Assembly (NCBI RefSeq): GCF_023073355.1 | Contig: NZ_JADPJI010000005.1 | Coordinates: forward strand, 62,001-126,000 | Direction of reading: 5' to 3' | Origin: Bradyrhizobium sp. 199 | GTDB lineage: Bacteria; Pseudomonadota; Alphaproteobacteria; Rhizobiales; Xanthobacteraceae | Length of the DNA stretch: 64,000 nucleotides | In this document: positions 20,218 to 29,221 of the stretch, piece by piece | Numbering within the stretch: the stretch's first letter is position 1 | How the letters are laid out: every line of letters starts with the position of its first letter | Made by a program: the position numbers and the translations under genes | Notes under the pieces: model-generated | Seen by the model: only the letters and a program-made list of their open reading frames with translations | Databases searched by the model: none | Told to the model about the DNA's origin: nothing

Positions 20218-21295
20218 GGGTCACCTGTTGGTTCGAGGACACCAGCTTGAAGCGGTAGAGGATCAGGGAATCGCAGGCGAGCACGTAGAACAGCAAAACG
20301 CCCTGAAACACCTTTGTGACGTCCAACGGAATCTTCATCGCGATCTGCGCCTGCTCGCCACCAATAAAAGTCAAGGCAAGGAAAAGACCTGCAATTAATA
20401 TTCCAAGCGGGTTCAGTCGACCGAGGAAGGCGACGATGATCGCGGTAAAGCCATAGCCGGGCGAGATGCCGGGCTGGAGATGTCCGACGGGCCCCGCGAC
20501 TTCGATGATGCCGGCGAGACCCGCGAGCGCTCCCGAGACCGCGAAGGTCAGGATGATCAGCTGGTTGGCATTGAAGCCGCCGAACCGTGCCGCACGGGGC
20601 GCGGCGCCGACGACGCGGATCTCGAACCCCTTGATGGTGCGAGCGAGCAGGATCGCCGCTGCCGCGACGACGAGCAGGACGATGATGGAGCCGAGATGCA
20701 GCCGGCCGCCTTCGATCAGCAGCGGGACCGTCGCTACGGGATCGAACTCCGCCGTGGTCGGGAAGTTGAAGCCGTGCGGATCGCGCCAGGGTCCGCGCAC
20801 GAGATAATCGAGGAGGAGGTCGGCGACATAGACCAGCATCAGGCTTGTCAGGATCTCGCTGGCCCCGAACTTCACCTTGCAGATAGCCGGGATCAGCGCA
20901 TAGAGCGCGCCTGCGGCGGCAGCGAGCACGAGCATGGCCGGCAGCACCCAGGCGCCCGCGTCCGTGCCTTGCGTCTTCACCGCGAACCAGCTCCCGGCGA
21001 CCGCGCCGATCAGGAATTGTCCTTCAGCACCGATGTTCCAGGCATTGGCGAGATAGCAGAGCGAGAGCCCGATCGCGATCATCACCAGCGGCGTCGCCTT
21101 CACCGCGATTTCCTGGAGCGAATAGCTGTCGGTCAAAGGCGCGATGAAATAGGCGTGCAGTGCGAGCAGCGGATTCTTGCCGAGGATCGCGAACAGGATG
21201 ACCATGGTCACGATCGTGAGCGCGATCGCGATCAGTGGCGAGACCAGCGCGATCGTATTGGAGCGTTCGGCGCGCTTCTCAAGCACCAACTGCAT
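20204..21295 (-). CDS. Nucleoside-type ABC transporter permease (first)
   Basis: A 363-residue inner-membrane permease of the NupP/YufP type. It starts with an N-terminal helix (IALTIVTMVILFAIL) and contains AWNIGAEGQFLIGAV, the FGASEILTSLMLVYVA segment and GFTAIIVAFLGRLNPLGI. It overlaps the ATPase gene upstream by 17 bases and the second permease gene downstream by 14 bases, the tight packing typical of this importer class. Confidence 0.92.
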   Translation of the reverse strand: MQLVLEKRAERSNTIALVSPLIAIALTIVTMVILFAILGKNPLLALHAYFIAPLTDSYSLQEIAVKATPLVMIAIGLSLCYLANAWNIGAEGQFLIGAVAGSWFAVKTQGTDAGAWVLPAMLVLAAAAGALYALIPAICKVKFGASEILTSLMLVYVADLLLDYLVRGPWRDPHGFNFPTTAEFDPVATVPLLIEGGRLHLGSIIVLLVVAAAAILLARTIKGFEIRVVGAAPRAARFGGFNANQLIILTFAVSGALAGLAGIIEVAGPVGHLQPGISPGYGFTAIIVAFLGRLNPLGILIAGLFLALTFIGGEQAQIAMKIPLDVTKVFQGVLLFYVLACDSLILYRFKLVSSNQQVTRGVG

Positions 21296-22862
21296 GCGCG
21301 GCCTCCTTCGGCTCCAGGCTGCTGCCGCCCATGAGCAGGCCGAGCTTTTCGCGGCTCGCCTCGCTCGTGGCGAGCGGCGCAGACAGCTTGCCGTGGAACA
21401 TCACGGCGATGCGGTTGGCGATCTCCGAGAGCTCGTCGAGATCCTGGCTGGTCACGAGCACAGCGGCGCCCGCGGTTGCGAGATCAAGCAGCGCCTGGCG
21501 GATCACGGCGGCGGCGCCGGCATCGACGCCCCAGGTCGGCTGGCCCACTACCAGTACCGCGGGCTTGCGCAGGATCTCGCGTCCCACGATGAACTTTTGC
21601 AAATTGCCGCCGGAGAGGGATCCTGCTTCAGGATCGCGCTTGGCCTTGCGCACGTCGAACCTTTCGGTCGCGCTGTCGACCGTCTTCAGCGTGGCCGCGG
21701 TGTCGATGAAGCCGCGATGGACCATGCCGCTGGCGGCATGTCCGGTGAGCAGCGCGTTCTCCGACAGCTTCATGCGCGGCGCGGCGCCGTGGCCGAGCCG
21801 CTCCTCGGGCACGAAGGCGGCACCCAGCTTGCGCCGCTGAGTGATGGAGAGATGGCCGGCGGCGATGCCTTCGATCACGACTGTGCCGGGATCCTTCGAC
21901 AGCCGCTCACCGGACAACGCGGCGAACAATTCGTCCTGGCCATTGCCGGCAACGCCGGCGATGCCAAGGATCTCGCCACCCTTCAACTCGAACGATATGT
22001 GCTCGAGCCGTACGCCATGCGCCTCGCCTGGTGCGAGCGAAAGATCGTTGACGACGAGGCGCGGCACGGTGGTCTTCCGGGCCGATGCCGCCTTCACCTC
22101 CTTGATGTCGCCCCCGACCATCATGCGTGCGAGCGAGGCAGCGGTCTCGAGCCTGGGATTGCAGGTTGCGATCTTCCTGCCGCCGCGCAGGATCGTGGCG
22201 GTATCGCAAAGCCGCTTCACTTCCTCGAGCTTGTGGCTGATGTAGAGGATGGCGCGCCCTTCGGCCTTGAGCCGCTCCAGCACGATGAAGAGCTGGTCGG
22301 CTTCCTGCGGTGTTAAGACGGCGGTGGGCTCGTCCAGGATCAGGAATTTCGGGTCCTGCATCAGCGCGCGGACGATCTCGATGCGCTGGCGCTCGCCGAC
22401 GGACAATTGCCAGACCTCGCGCCGGGGATCGAGGGGAAGGCCATAAAGTTTCGACACCTGCTCCAGGCGCGCCGACATGTGCTTGAAGGACTCCTTGCCG
22501 TCGAGGCCGAGCGCGACGTTCTCGGCGACGGTGAGATTGTCGAACAGCGAGAAATGCTGGAACACCATGCCGATGCCGCGGCGGCGCGCGTCCGAGGGAC
22601 CGGACAGTCGCTCGCCCTGCCAGCGGATCTCGCCGGCGCTGGGCTGGATCAGTCCGTAGATCGCCTTCACCAGCGTCGACTTGCCGGCGCCGTTCTCGCC
22701 GAGCAGTGCGTGGATCTCGCCGGGCCAGATATCGATGTCGATGCAATCGTTGGCGAGGAAATCGCCGTAGCGTTTGGTCAATCCGGCCGTCTGAAGCAGC
22801 GGGGATTCGCCGGAATGCAGGCCTTTGGACGTCGGATCTAACATTCGCTGATGCGCTTGCAT
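21279..22862 (-). CDS. Nucleoside-type ABC transporter ATP-binding protein
   Basis: A 527-residue protein with two ABC ATPase domains. Domain 1 is complete: Walker A GENGAGKSTL, signature LSVGERQRIE and Walker B LILDEPTAVL. Domain 2 has a degenerate Walker A (GVAGNGQDEL), signature LSGGNLQKF and a Walker B ending LVVGQPTWGVD, where the catalytic Glu is Gln; this asymmetry is normal for the sugar/nucleoside family. The start is uncertain: ATG 22862 and ATG 22844 both lack a good ribosome site. It is the first gene of the importer operon. Confidence 0.9.
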   Translation of the reverse strand: MQAHQRMLDPTSKGLHSGESPLLQTAGLTKRYGDFLANDCIDIDIWPGEIHALLGENGAGKSTLVKAIYGLIQPSAGEIRWQGERLSGPSDARRRGIGMVFQHFSLFDNLTVAENVALGLDGKESFKHMSARLEQVSKLYGLPLDPRREVWQLSVGERQRIEIVRALMQDPKFLILDEPTAVLTPQEADQLFIVLERLKAEGRAILYISHKLEEVKRLCDTATILRGGRKIATCNPRLETAASLARMMVGGDIKEVKAASARKTTVPRLVVNDLSLAPGEAHGVRLEHISFELKGGEILGIAGVAGNGQDELFAALSGERLSKDPGTVVIEGIAAGHLSITQRRKLGAAFVPEERLGHGAAPRMKLSENALLTGHAASGMVHRGFIDTAATLKTVDSATERFDVRKAKRDPEAGSLSGGNLQKFIVGREILRKPAVLVVGQPTWGVDAGAAAVIRQALLDLATAGAAVLVTSQDLDELSEIANRIAVMFHGKLSAPLATSEASREKLGLLMGGSSLEPKEAAHAVGA

Positions 22863-23411
22863 GGGATGGAGTGCCTCAATACTGGGCCAGTTTGAGCCGC
22901 CGCGTAAGATGCGAAAAAGCGTCATCCCTTGCCCAACGCTTCGGCAAGCATGGCAGTGCCGGGAAGGGCGCGTCGTTTTCGAGCGACGATCGCCGCTAGC
23001 AGCTTCGGACGGGCTGGCGCAGTCGCGGCTCCCAATGGCGTCTGTTGCAAATTTGTGACGGTTTGAACCAATTCGGAACCCGCGGTGCAGGCTTGACGTG
23101 AAGTTGAGCAATCCTGCGTCGGTCTCTCCATGCCTGAGGACCGCGGCCGCGACAAGCGTTCCGGCCCGGCCGTACATCGGGCAGAGGTCCGAAAATCCGA
23201 ACAAAAACAATCGGGAATGTTCGGCAACGCGATCCTGCCGTGCGGGCTCGCAGCGTGTGCAATCTTGGCAGTGTCCGGCGATGAATCGCCGCGTGCTGCC
23301 GAAGCAAGCGGCACGTCATGTGAAAAGTTGAGGCTTCTCACTTCGGGAGATCGGCGCAAGTGTCGCACCCAAGCGCGTTCACTGACGTGTCCAAACTCGG
23401 GGGTATTCAGG
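22863..23411. other. Intergenic region between divergent transport genes
   Basis: About 550 bases separate the importer operon from the outer-membrane protein gene. Open frames here show no protein-like features. It must hold both promoters. I see no clear purine riboswitch. Confidence 0.5.
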
Positions 23412-24515
23412 ATGTGGTTTCGTTACACGGCAATGGCAGCAGCGGCGCTGTCACTTGCTACGCTGGCCACCGGTGGTCAGGCTCACGCGGCGGATCTGCC
23501 GGTCAAGGCGGCCAAGAAGGCGCCCGACCTTCCGTTTTTCCTGGTGATCGATAACCGCGTCACGTTCTCGTACATCTTCAGCGCGTCGCAGCCGGGCGCG
23601 TGGTCGTTCCGGCCGGATGGGTCGATCGACAGCAAGACCACCAAGCAGGTCTATTCGTTCACGCATTTTGACGCGTGGGCGTACGGCACGAACTTCTTCA
23701 CCATCTCGATGTTCAAGTCGGATCACAATGACCCGGCCGGGCCCTGCAGCAACGCGGGCACGATCTTCGGCGCGCCGGCATCGTGCGCCGGGGCAACGGA
23801 AATCTATGGCCTGTTCCGCTCGACGTTCGGCTGGAATGAGCTCTTCAACACCAAAGCCTTCAGTGCAGGGCCGCTGCACAACATCTCGTTCGAGGTCGGC
23901 ATGGATGCCAATACCGAGAACAGGTATTTCGGTGCCGCAAAGCGCGACGTCGTCGGCGGTCTGCAGTTTGCGTTCGATCTGCCCTACAAGGGTTACGTCA
24001 ACGTCGCGCCGCTGGTGTACTGGGAGTTTGCCAACCACAACTCATTCAGCCAGTGCGGCCTGTTCGGTCCGGGTGTTCCCGGCGTCACGTGTCTTGCAGA
24101 TGGCAATACGTCGTTCAGGCCAACCTGGGCCGTCGAAGTCAATTACTACATGGACCTCGGCTTCCTGCCGCCGAACATGCAGTATTTCTCGGTCAGCGGG
24201 CGCGCCGGCTGGTACGGCAAGAAGGGCACCGACACCGAGCCGCTTCCCTACAGCCCGGCGAACGGCGTCTACAACACAGCGGTGGAGCTGAATTCGGAGC
24301 CGATCCGCCTGACCTTCGACGCCTCGAAAGCCGCCTGGGGTGACAAGTACTCCCACTTCGTGGACGTCTGGGTTGCCTACCGCTACTGGCAGAACAAGTT
24401 CGGTCTCGATCACAACCTCGCCGTCGGCTGTACCACGGCCGTCGGTGGCCGGACGGTGAGCACCGGGGCCTGCACCGAATCCTCGCTCTATTCCGGTATC
24501 ACCGTGAAGTTCTGA
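23412..24515 (+). CDS. Outer-membrane beta-barrel protein, possibly Tsx-like channel
   Basis: A 367-residue protein with a signal peptide (residues 1-26, ending GGQAHAADLP) and alternating aromatic strands ending in SGITVKF, a C-terminal Phe typical of outer-membrane barrels. Segments such as FTHFDAWAYGTNFFTISMF and WVAYRYWQNKFGLDH resemble nucleoside-specific Tsx-type channels. The identification rests on general resemblance and on its position divergent from a nucleoside-type importer. The start at 23412 begins the signal peptide; the open frame upstream is unlike protein. Confidence 0.6.
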   Translation: MWFRYTAMAAAALSLATLATGGQAHAADLPVKAAKKAPDLPFFLVIDNRVTFSYIFSASQPGAWSFRPDGSIDSKTTKQVYSFTHFDAWAYGTNFFTISMFKSDHNDPAGPCSNAGTIFGAPASCAGATEIYGLFRSTFGWNELFNTKAFSAGPLHNISFEVGMDANTENRYFGAAKRDVVGGLQFAFDLPYKGYVNVAPLVYWEFANHNSFSQCGLFGPGVPGVTCLADGNTSFRPTWAVEVNYYMDLGFLPPNMQYFSVSGRAGWYGKKGTDTEPLPYSPANGVYNTAVELNSEPIRLTFDASKAAWGDKYSHFVDVWVAYRYWQNKFGLDHNLAVGCTTAVGGRTVSTGACTESSLYSGITVKF

Positions 24516-24611
24516 GCGGTTGAGGCCTCGAAGGTTTGGATGGTGCCACGTAGAAATGCGCGGCGCCATTCGCGCTTACCAAGAGTGCGCTCGTACGGGG
24601 GGCAAAGCGAA

Positions 24612-24690
24612 GCGTGCCCACCATCTTCTGCGGTGTTGGGATAGATGGTGGGCACGGCGCAAGCGCGCTTTTGCCCACCCTACGGTAGCG
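24612..24690. repeat. Inverted intergenic repeat (GTGCCCACCATC type)
   Basis: CGTGCCCACCATC and GATGGTGGGCACG form a 13-bp inverted pair around a 17-21 base loop, followed by CGCAAGCGCGCTTTTGCCCACCCTACG. This block is a recurring intergenic element in Bradyrhizobium genomes. It may also end transcription between the two convergent genes. Confidence 0.6.
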
Positions 24691-24703
24691 GTTGTTCAAC
24701 CAT

Positions 24704-25186
24704 CTACTTCGTCCACACGCCCTCGTGCAGCGCTTCGGCTTCCTCTTCGAGCAGCGGCCCGACCACCTCGGTCGGCCGCTGTCCGCCGGCAAAGACCTCG
24801 CGGCAGGGCAGGTCGAGGGTCGGGTTCTCCGGATGGTTGCCAGTGACGCCGCGCAGGCGATGCTCGCTGAGGCCGTAGACCACGCGGCCGATGCCGGCCC
24901 AGTAAATCGCGCCGGCGCACATCGCACAGGGCTCGGCCGAGGAATAGAGCGTCGCCCTCGCCAGCACCTCGCGGCTGAGTGTGCGGCAGGCATGGGTGGC
25001 CGCGAGACGTTCGGCATGCGCGGTGCCGTCACGATCCGGCATGTAGCCGTTCTCGGCCTCGATCAGCACCTTGTCGTCCGCGACGAGGATGCAGCCGAAC
25101 GGATGATTGCCATGGGTAAGGGAGCGGCGCGCAACCGCAAAGGACAGGCGCAGAAAGTGTTCGTCGCGTTCCGATGCGCCGGCCAT
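24704..25186 (-). CDS. Nucleoside/guanine deaminase, CMP/dCMP deaminase fold
   Basis: A 160-residue zinc deaminase. The zinc and catalytic motifs are TAHAERLA (HAE) and SSAEPCAMCAGAIYW (PCxxC). The pattern is close to bacterial guanine deaminase/TadA-like nucleoside deaminases. The start at 25186 is set by GGAGG seven bases before. The nearby purine genes favour guanine or a nucleoside as substrate over tRNA adenosine, but sequence alone does not decide. Confidence 0.83.
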   Translation of the reverse strand: MAGASERDEHFLRLSFAVARRSLTHGNHPFGCILVADDKVLIEAENGYMPDRDGTAHAERLAATHACRTLSREVLARATLYSSAEPCAMCAGAIYWAGIGRVVYGLSEHRLRGVTGNHPENPTLDLPCREVFAGGQRPTEVVGPLLEEEAEALHEGVWTK

Positions 25187-25515
25187 CAATCCTCCGCGGT
25201 CAGTGTTCCGCTGTGCGCCGACCAACTTCGGCGAGATCGGCCTCGCTGGTCGTGCTTCATGCACGAATTCGGCGTTGAACGTACCACCGGCGCTGAGCAG
25301 GTTGAAAGTGCCTCGCCGGGGGCCGGCAAGTCATCTGGGAGAAATACGAATCAGGCAAGCTGGATGGCGGCCGCACCATCGGAGTTGCTCTAGCCCAGAT
25401 ATGAATAAGTGTTATCTCATTGCCTCAAATCGCGGAAACCGATTCTACCACGGTGTGGCTGCGACGTTTTTCGCCAACGTCGTCCATGGGGTCAATTTTC
25501 TCGGATCGTCTATCA

Positions 25516-25726
25516 GCAGGGCTATCGCATTGGTATTTGTCACGAGCTGAGTGCCCGCCTCGTCCTTCGAGACGACCGCTTCGCGGTCTCCTCAGGATGA
25601 GGCTAAGCAGCACTGAGCCCGTTGAAACTGCTGCCGCACACTCGGTCCTCGTCCTCAGGGCCCGCCATCGGCGGGCGTCTCGAAGGATCGCGGCAGAGAA
25701 AGCGCTCCCTTATGCGATAGCCCTGC
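25516..25726. repeat. RIME-like palindromic element bounded by a 15-bp inverted repeat
   Basis: Two large hairpins lie at about 25559-25602 (CTCGTCCTTCGAGACG ... CTCAGGATGAGG) and 25643-25690 (CTCGTCCTCAGG ... GTCTCGAAGGATCG). They resemble rhizobial intergenic mosaic elements. They are flanked by a perfect inverted repeat: GCAGGGCTATCGCAT at 25516-25530 and its complement at 25712-25726. The gap between the deaminase gene and the next gene (25187-25843) holds nothing else I can identify. Confidence 0.65.
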
Positions 25727-25843
25727 GCCCATCAGGGAGCTCCTCTTGGCCCACGTTCAACGTCGAATTCGCGGATCGCATGCCAGGACTCATGCGTGTC
25801 CGCCGAGAGCGGAGGACCCGCGGTTAGTTGTCATGCATTGGTG

Positions 25844-26065
25844 TCACGCCGCGAGATCCAGCAGCCGGCACGATCCACGCACCAGCACCTTGCGGCCGGC
25901 TGGTGTCATCGCAGGCACGCCGTCATTGATGACGACCAAGCCGAGTTCGACGAGGCTTGCGACAGGATAGGGCTTCGAGAGGCAACCGTTCGCCGGCGGG
26001 TTGCGCAGTGTGCGCAGAGCTTCCCATTGATCCGGCGCAAGTTCGAAATCGAAATCGTTGCTCAT
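25844..26065 (-). CDS. Conserved small hypothetical protein
   Basis: A 73-residue acidic protein, FELAPDQWEALRTLR at the N-terminus and MTPAGRKVLVRGSCRLLDLAA at the C-terminus. The layout (a helix, then LVELGLVVINDG and MTPAGRKVL) looks like a tiny winged-helix or phage-type arm. I recognise it only as a kind of small protein recurrent in Bradyrhizobium. It has no partner on either side. Confidence 0.6.
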   Translation of the reverse strand: MSNDFDFELAPDQWEALRTLRNPPANGCLSKPYPVASLVELGLVVINDGVPAMTPAGRKVLVRGSCRLLDLAA

Positions 26066-26404
26066 GTTGCCTCAAGTAGTAGTGCCGATGGCGCCTCTGT
26101 TAGCGGCGCTGCATGAAGACCGTGCGACGACAATGAGTCGGGAATTCGGTGAGCTGTTTAGAGCTTCTCTCACAAATTGCCGCACTTCGTTGCGACACGA
26201 GGAGCTAGACCGCTCAATCGCAAACTGCGCCCCGAAGCTCGATCACTAATTGATGATCCGCAGTTGATGCTGCGCTGCAAGTTACCGCAGCGCATGGGAA
26301 GTATCGCTGTCCATTCTGCGATATGCCTGGGAATCACGAGGCGAGCAGCCGGGATTCTGTTAGGTTGATTCGGGGGATGACTTCACACGGCGGGAGTGGA
26401 GTGC
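26066..26404. other. Intergenic region without recognised features
   Basis: About 340 bases between two small hypothetical genes. Open frames are short and unconvincing, and no hairpin or repeat stood out. Confidence 0.4.
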
Positions 26405-26587
26405 ATGAACAGGCTGGTCGAAATTCGCAGTCAGGAATCCCTGTGCCGGGAGCGTGCCGCGCTCGATTTTGAGCGCCGGATTTTCTGGCTCGCGCAAGCC
26501 CAGGAATGGGAGCAGCGCGCGCTCGACGAAATTGCCTATCACTTCCGGGAGTGTAACGTCGGCCATGCGGAGCTTGCGCGAAACTGA
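26405..26587 (+). CDS. Conserved small hypothetical protein, helical
   Basis: A 60-residue helical protein (MNRLVEIRSQESLCRERA, FWLAQAQEWEQRALDEIAYHF). Start at 26405 chosen because TGGAG lies just upstream; GTG 26396 is an alternative. Small proteins with this RSQE..CRERAA...FWLA.A..W pattern recur in bradyrhizobia. Function unknown. It converges with the VWA protein gene. Confidence 0.6.
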   Translation: MNRLVEIRSQESLCRERAALDFERRIFWLAQAQEWEQRALDEIAYHFRECNVGHAELARN

Positions 26588-26617
26588 CGTTTCGCAACTG
26601 AGTTGGCCGAGCGAGAC

Positions 26618-27997
26618 CTACCGATAAGTCGCCACGATGTCGGACACGGCGCGCTCGAGCTGTTGCGCCGTGGCGCATTGACGTACGACGCTGCAAAAGG
26701 TCGCGTAGCGCGGCATCTCGGAATCGCCAAAGCCCCAGGCGAGGCGTCCTTCGGGATTGAGCCAGACCAGCCGCTTCGAGCGTTCGGAGATGCGGCGCAG
26801 GATGTCAGCACGCGGGTCCAGATTGTTGCTGCGGGCATCGCCGAGCACGATCACCGTCGTCTGCGGCGTCAGTGCGCTCATGAAGTCCTTCTCGAAATCG
26901 GCCAGCGAAGAGCCGTAGTCGGACGAGCCGAAGCCGACCTTCGACATGATCTCGGCCATCGCCTCTTCCGGCGAGTTCTTCTCCAGGATCTCGCTGACCT
27001 CGATCGTGTGCGAGGAGAAGGCGAAGGAGCGGACGTCGTCGACCACCTCGTGCAGCGAATGGATCAGGAGCAGGAAGAAATCGGAGACCTGCGCGACCGA
27101 CCCGGAGACGTCGCAGAGCGCTACGATCTTCGGCCGGTCGCGATGCTTGCGCTTCCATGCGGTCAGGAAGGGCACGCCGCCCCAGGCCGCATTGCGGCGG
27201 AGCGTGCGGCGGACCTCGAGATGGCCGCGGCGCTGGCGCTTGCGCGGCTTCGAATAGCGCTCGCGCAGGCGGCGCGCGATCTGGCGGATGAGGGCGCGCA
27301 TCTCGGCGACTTGGCGACGCTCGATGCGGGCGAGCGGCGCGTTGCGCAGGATCTCGTTCCGGAGATTTTCGGCTTCCTCGCGGGCGTAGAGCGCAAGCCC
27401 CTGGGAGACCGTGTCGCGCACCGCCTCACGCAAGGCATCGAGCGTGGCGCGCAGACGCTCGGCCAGTGCCGGATTGGTCGCGGTCAGATCATCGAGATCG
27501 TCGCGCAGGCGCTGGAGGCCCATGGCATCGAGAATGCGGCTGGAGAAGATGCCGCGCTGGGTGGAGTAGCGGATATCTGACAGGGAGGTAGCCCCGGAGG
27601 CGCTGGCGATGGCGGCTGCGATCGCGTTGCGGTCCTGCGACAGCAGCATCTGCGCAAGCTGACCCAACTCCTCGGGAGGCTGACCTTCGCCCGCTTCGCT
27701 GGCCGAGCCGGAGGAGGGCGACTGATCCGAATCCTGCGAGGCGTTCTCGTCGCTGTCGGCCTCGGGCTGATGCTGCCGCGGCTCCGGCTGGCTGAAGAAC
27801 AGGTCAAAACAGTCGGCGAGTGCAAGCTTCTCGTCCTGGGATTTGGCGAGCGTGAGCAGCAGTGAATCGCGCAGGATGGCCCGGTCGGAAAAGCCGACCT
27901 GCTTGACCGCACGCATCGCATCGATGCTCTCCGCAGGCGAGACGTGGACACCGACGCCCCGGGCTGCTCGAAAGAAACGATGGAGATTCTCGCGCAT
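26618..27997 (-). CDS. CoxE-like VWA domain protein
   Basis: A 459-residue protein. After an N-terminal helical part and an acidic Ser/Glu/Gln-rich linker (about residues 72-112), a helical segment leads to a von Willebrand A domain in the last ~190 residues with the metal-site motif ALCDVSGSVA (DxSxS) and later VIVLGDARSN. CoxE proteins work with the CoxD MoxR-type ATPase in maturing the active site of CO dehydrogenase-type or related enzymes. The CoxD-like gene lies 5 bases upstream. No coxMSL structural genes are in view, so the client is unknown; the xanthine dehydrogenase 11 kb away is one possibility. Confidence 0.87.
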   Translation of the reverse strand: MRENLHRFFRAARGVGVHVSPAESIDAMRAVKQVGFSDRAILRDSLLLTLAKSQDEKLALADCFDLFFSQPEPRQHQPEADSDENASQDSDQSPSSGSASEAGEGQPPEELGQLAQMLLSQDRNAIAAAIASASGATSLSDIRYSTQRGIFSSRILDAMGLQRLRDDLDDLTATNPALAERLRATLDALREAVRDTVSQGLALYAREEAENLRNEILRNAPLARIERRQVAEMRALIRQIARRLRERYSKPRKRQRRGHLEVRRTLRRNAAWGGVPFLTAWKRKHRDRPKIVALCDVSGSVAQVSDFFLLLIHSLHEVVDDVRSFAFSSHTIEVSEILEKNSPEEAMAEIMSKVGFGSSDYGSSLADFEKDFMSALTPQTTVIVLGDARSNNLDPRADILRRISERSKRLVWLNPEGRLAWGFGDSEMPRYATFCSVVRQCATAQQLERAVSDIVATYR

Positions 27998-28002
27998 CGG
28001 CG

Positions 28003-28950
28003 TTAACCGAAGACGTTGGACCGTGCCGCCTTGGCAATGAAGGTCGTCACCTGCGGCCTTGCTGCCTCGATGTCGGCTTCGTATTTCAGGAGCACGTTGA
28101 GCGTGTCCTTCACCATATCGGTGTCGAGCTCCGTGGCCTGGAGCAGCACCAGCACGCGCGCCCAGTCGATGGTCTCACTGACCGAGGGCAGCTTCTTTAG
28201 ATCCAGCGAGCGGATCTCGTGGATGAATCCGACCATCTGCCGGCGCAGCGTCTGCGAGACGCCGGGCACGCGGCTTTCGACGATGCGCTCCTCGAGCCGC
28301 TGCTCGGGGAAGCCGATATGCAGATGCAGGCACCGGCGCTTCAAGGCGTCGCCGAGGTCGCGCTCGCTGTTGGAGGTGAGGATCACGGTCGGCGGCGTGA
28401 TTGCGGAGACGGTGCCGAGCTCGGGGATCGTGACCTGGAAGTCGGACAGGATTTCCAGCAGCAGCGACTCGAACTCCGCGTCCGACTTGTCGATCTCGTC
28501 GATCAGGAGCACACAGCCGCCCGACTGCTCCAGCGCCTGGAGCAGGGGGCGCGGCTCGACGAACTCCTTGGAGAAGAACACGTCGCCGAAATCGTGGAGT
28601 TGGCCGAGCGCGGCCTGCAGCGTCTGCGCGCCGCCCAAGACTTCGCCGAGCTTGTCCTTGAGGATCTGGGTGTAGAGAAGCTGCTTGGCGTATTTCCACT
28701 CGTAGAGCGCCTTGGCCTCGTCGAGGCCCTCGTAGCATTGCAGGCGGATCATCTTCATGCCGCGCCAGGCCGCAATCGCCTTGGCGAGCTCGGTCTTGCC
28801 GACGCCCGCGGGGCCCTCGACCAGGATCGGCTTCTCGATCTGCTGCGACAAATAGACGGCGGTCGCGATCTGGCGGCTCGCGATATAGCCCTGCGCGGCG
28901 AGGCCGCTCTCCACTGCCTCGATCGAGGTCGAGGCCTTCTGTTCAGCCAC
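28003..28950 (-). CDS. CoxD-like MoxR-family AAA ATPase
   Basis: A 315-residue AAA+ ATPase. Walker A is EGPAGVGKTELAK, Walker B VLLIDEIDKSD, sensor 1 ILTSNSERDLGDALKRR. The N-terminus ASRQIATAVYLSQQIEKPIL is typical of MoxR/CoxD. The GTG start at 28950 has GGGAG ten bases upstream; the longer frame to 29130 runs through a strong hairpin and is unlikely to be coding. With the VWA protein it would form a chaperone pair that inserts metal or remodels a client. Confidence 0.88.
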   Translation of the reverse strand: MAEQKASTSIEAVESGLAAQGYIASRQIATAVYLSQQIEKPILVEGPAGVGKTELAKAIAAWRGMKMIRLQCYEGLDEAKALYEWKYAKQLLYTQILKDKLGEVLGGAQTLQAALGQLHDFGDVFFSKEFVEPRPLLQALEQSGGCVLLIDEIDKSDAEFESLLLEILSDFQVTIPELGTVSAITPPTVILTSNSERDLGDALKRRCLHLHIGFPEQRLEERIVESRVPGVSQTLRRQMVGFIHEIRSLDLKKLPSVSETIDWARVLVLLQATELDTDMVKDTLNVLLKYEADIEAARPQVTTFIAKAARSNVFG

Positions 28951-28959
28951 GAAAGGGCG

Positions 28960-29027
28960 CTCCCAAAGGTCTAGTTTGAGGCTTGTTCTGCCTGCGTTCC
29001 CGACAAAGAACAAGCCTCGTTTGGGAG
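28960..29027 (-). promoter_or_regulatory. Leader hairpin covering the CoxD-like ribosome site
   Basis: In the leader of the ATPase gene, GAGGCTTGTTCT pairs perfectly with AGAACAAGCCTC (12 bp, 17-base loop, 28978-28989 with 29007-29018). An outer 8-bp pair joins CTCCCAAA to TTTGGGAG (28960-28967 with 29020-29027). The outer arm includes the GGGAG ribosome site, so folding would block translation. Confidence 0.5.
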
Positions 29028-29221
29028 GCATCAGACCCGCGTGAACGGCGTTTTTCCGCTTAGCGCAAATAATTGCGCGGTTCGCCGTTCGCGCAATCAG
29101 TGCCGAAGCAGCTCCCGCTCGCCGTGACATTCTTGAGACGTGCCGTACTGTAACGGGCGGACTGAATGCCTATCTGCGGCCAGTCCGGCTGTTCGGATTC
29201 TCACCCAACGATAAGGGAGCA

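Noticed and set aside
23130..23411. N-terminal extension of the outer-membrane protein frame
   Set aside because: No ribosome site, and a clear signal peptide begins at 23412.
22863..23411. Purine riboswitch before the nucleoside importer
   Set aside because: No conserved three-way junction elements could be recognised.
28951..29130. N-terminal extension of the CoxD-like frame
   Set aside because: It spans a long perfect inverted repeat, and MoxR proteins normally start near the chosen GTG.
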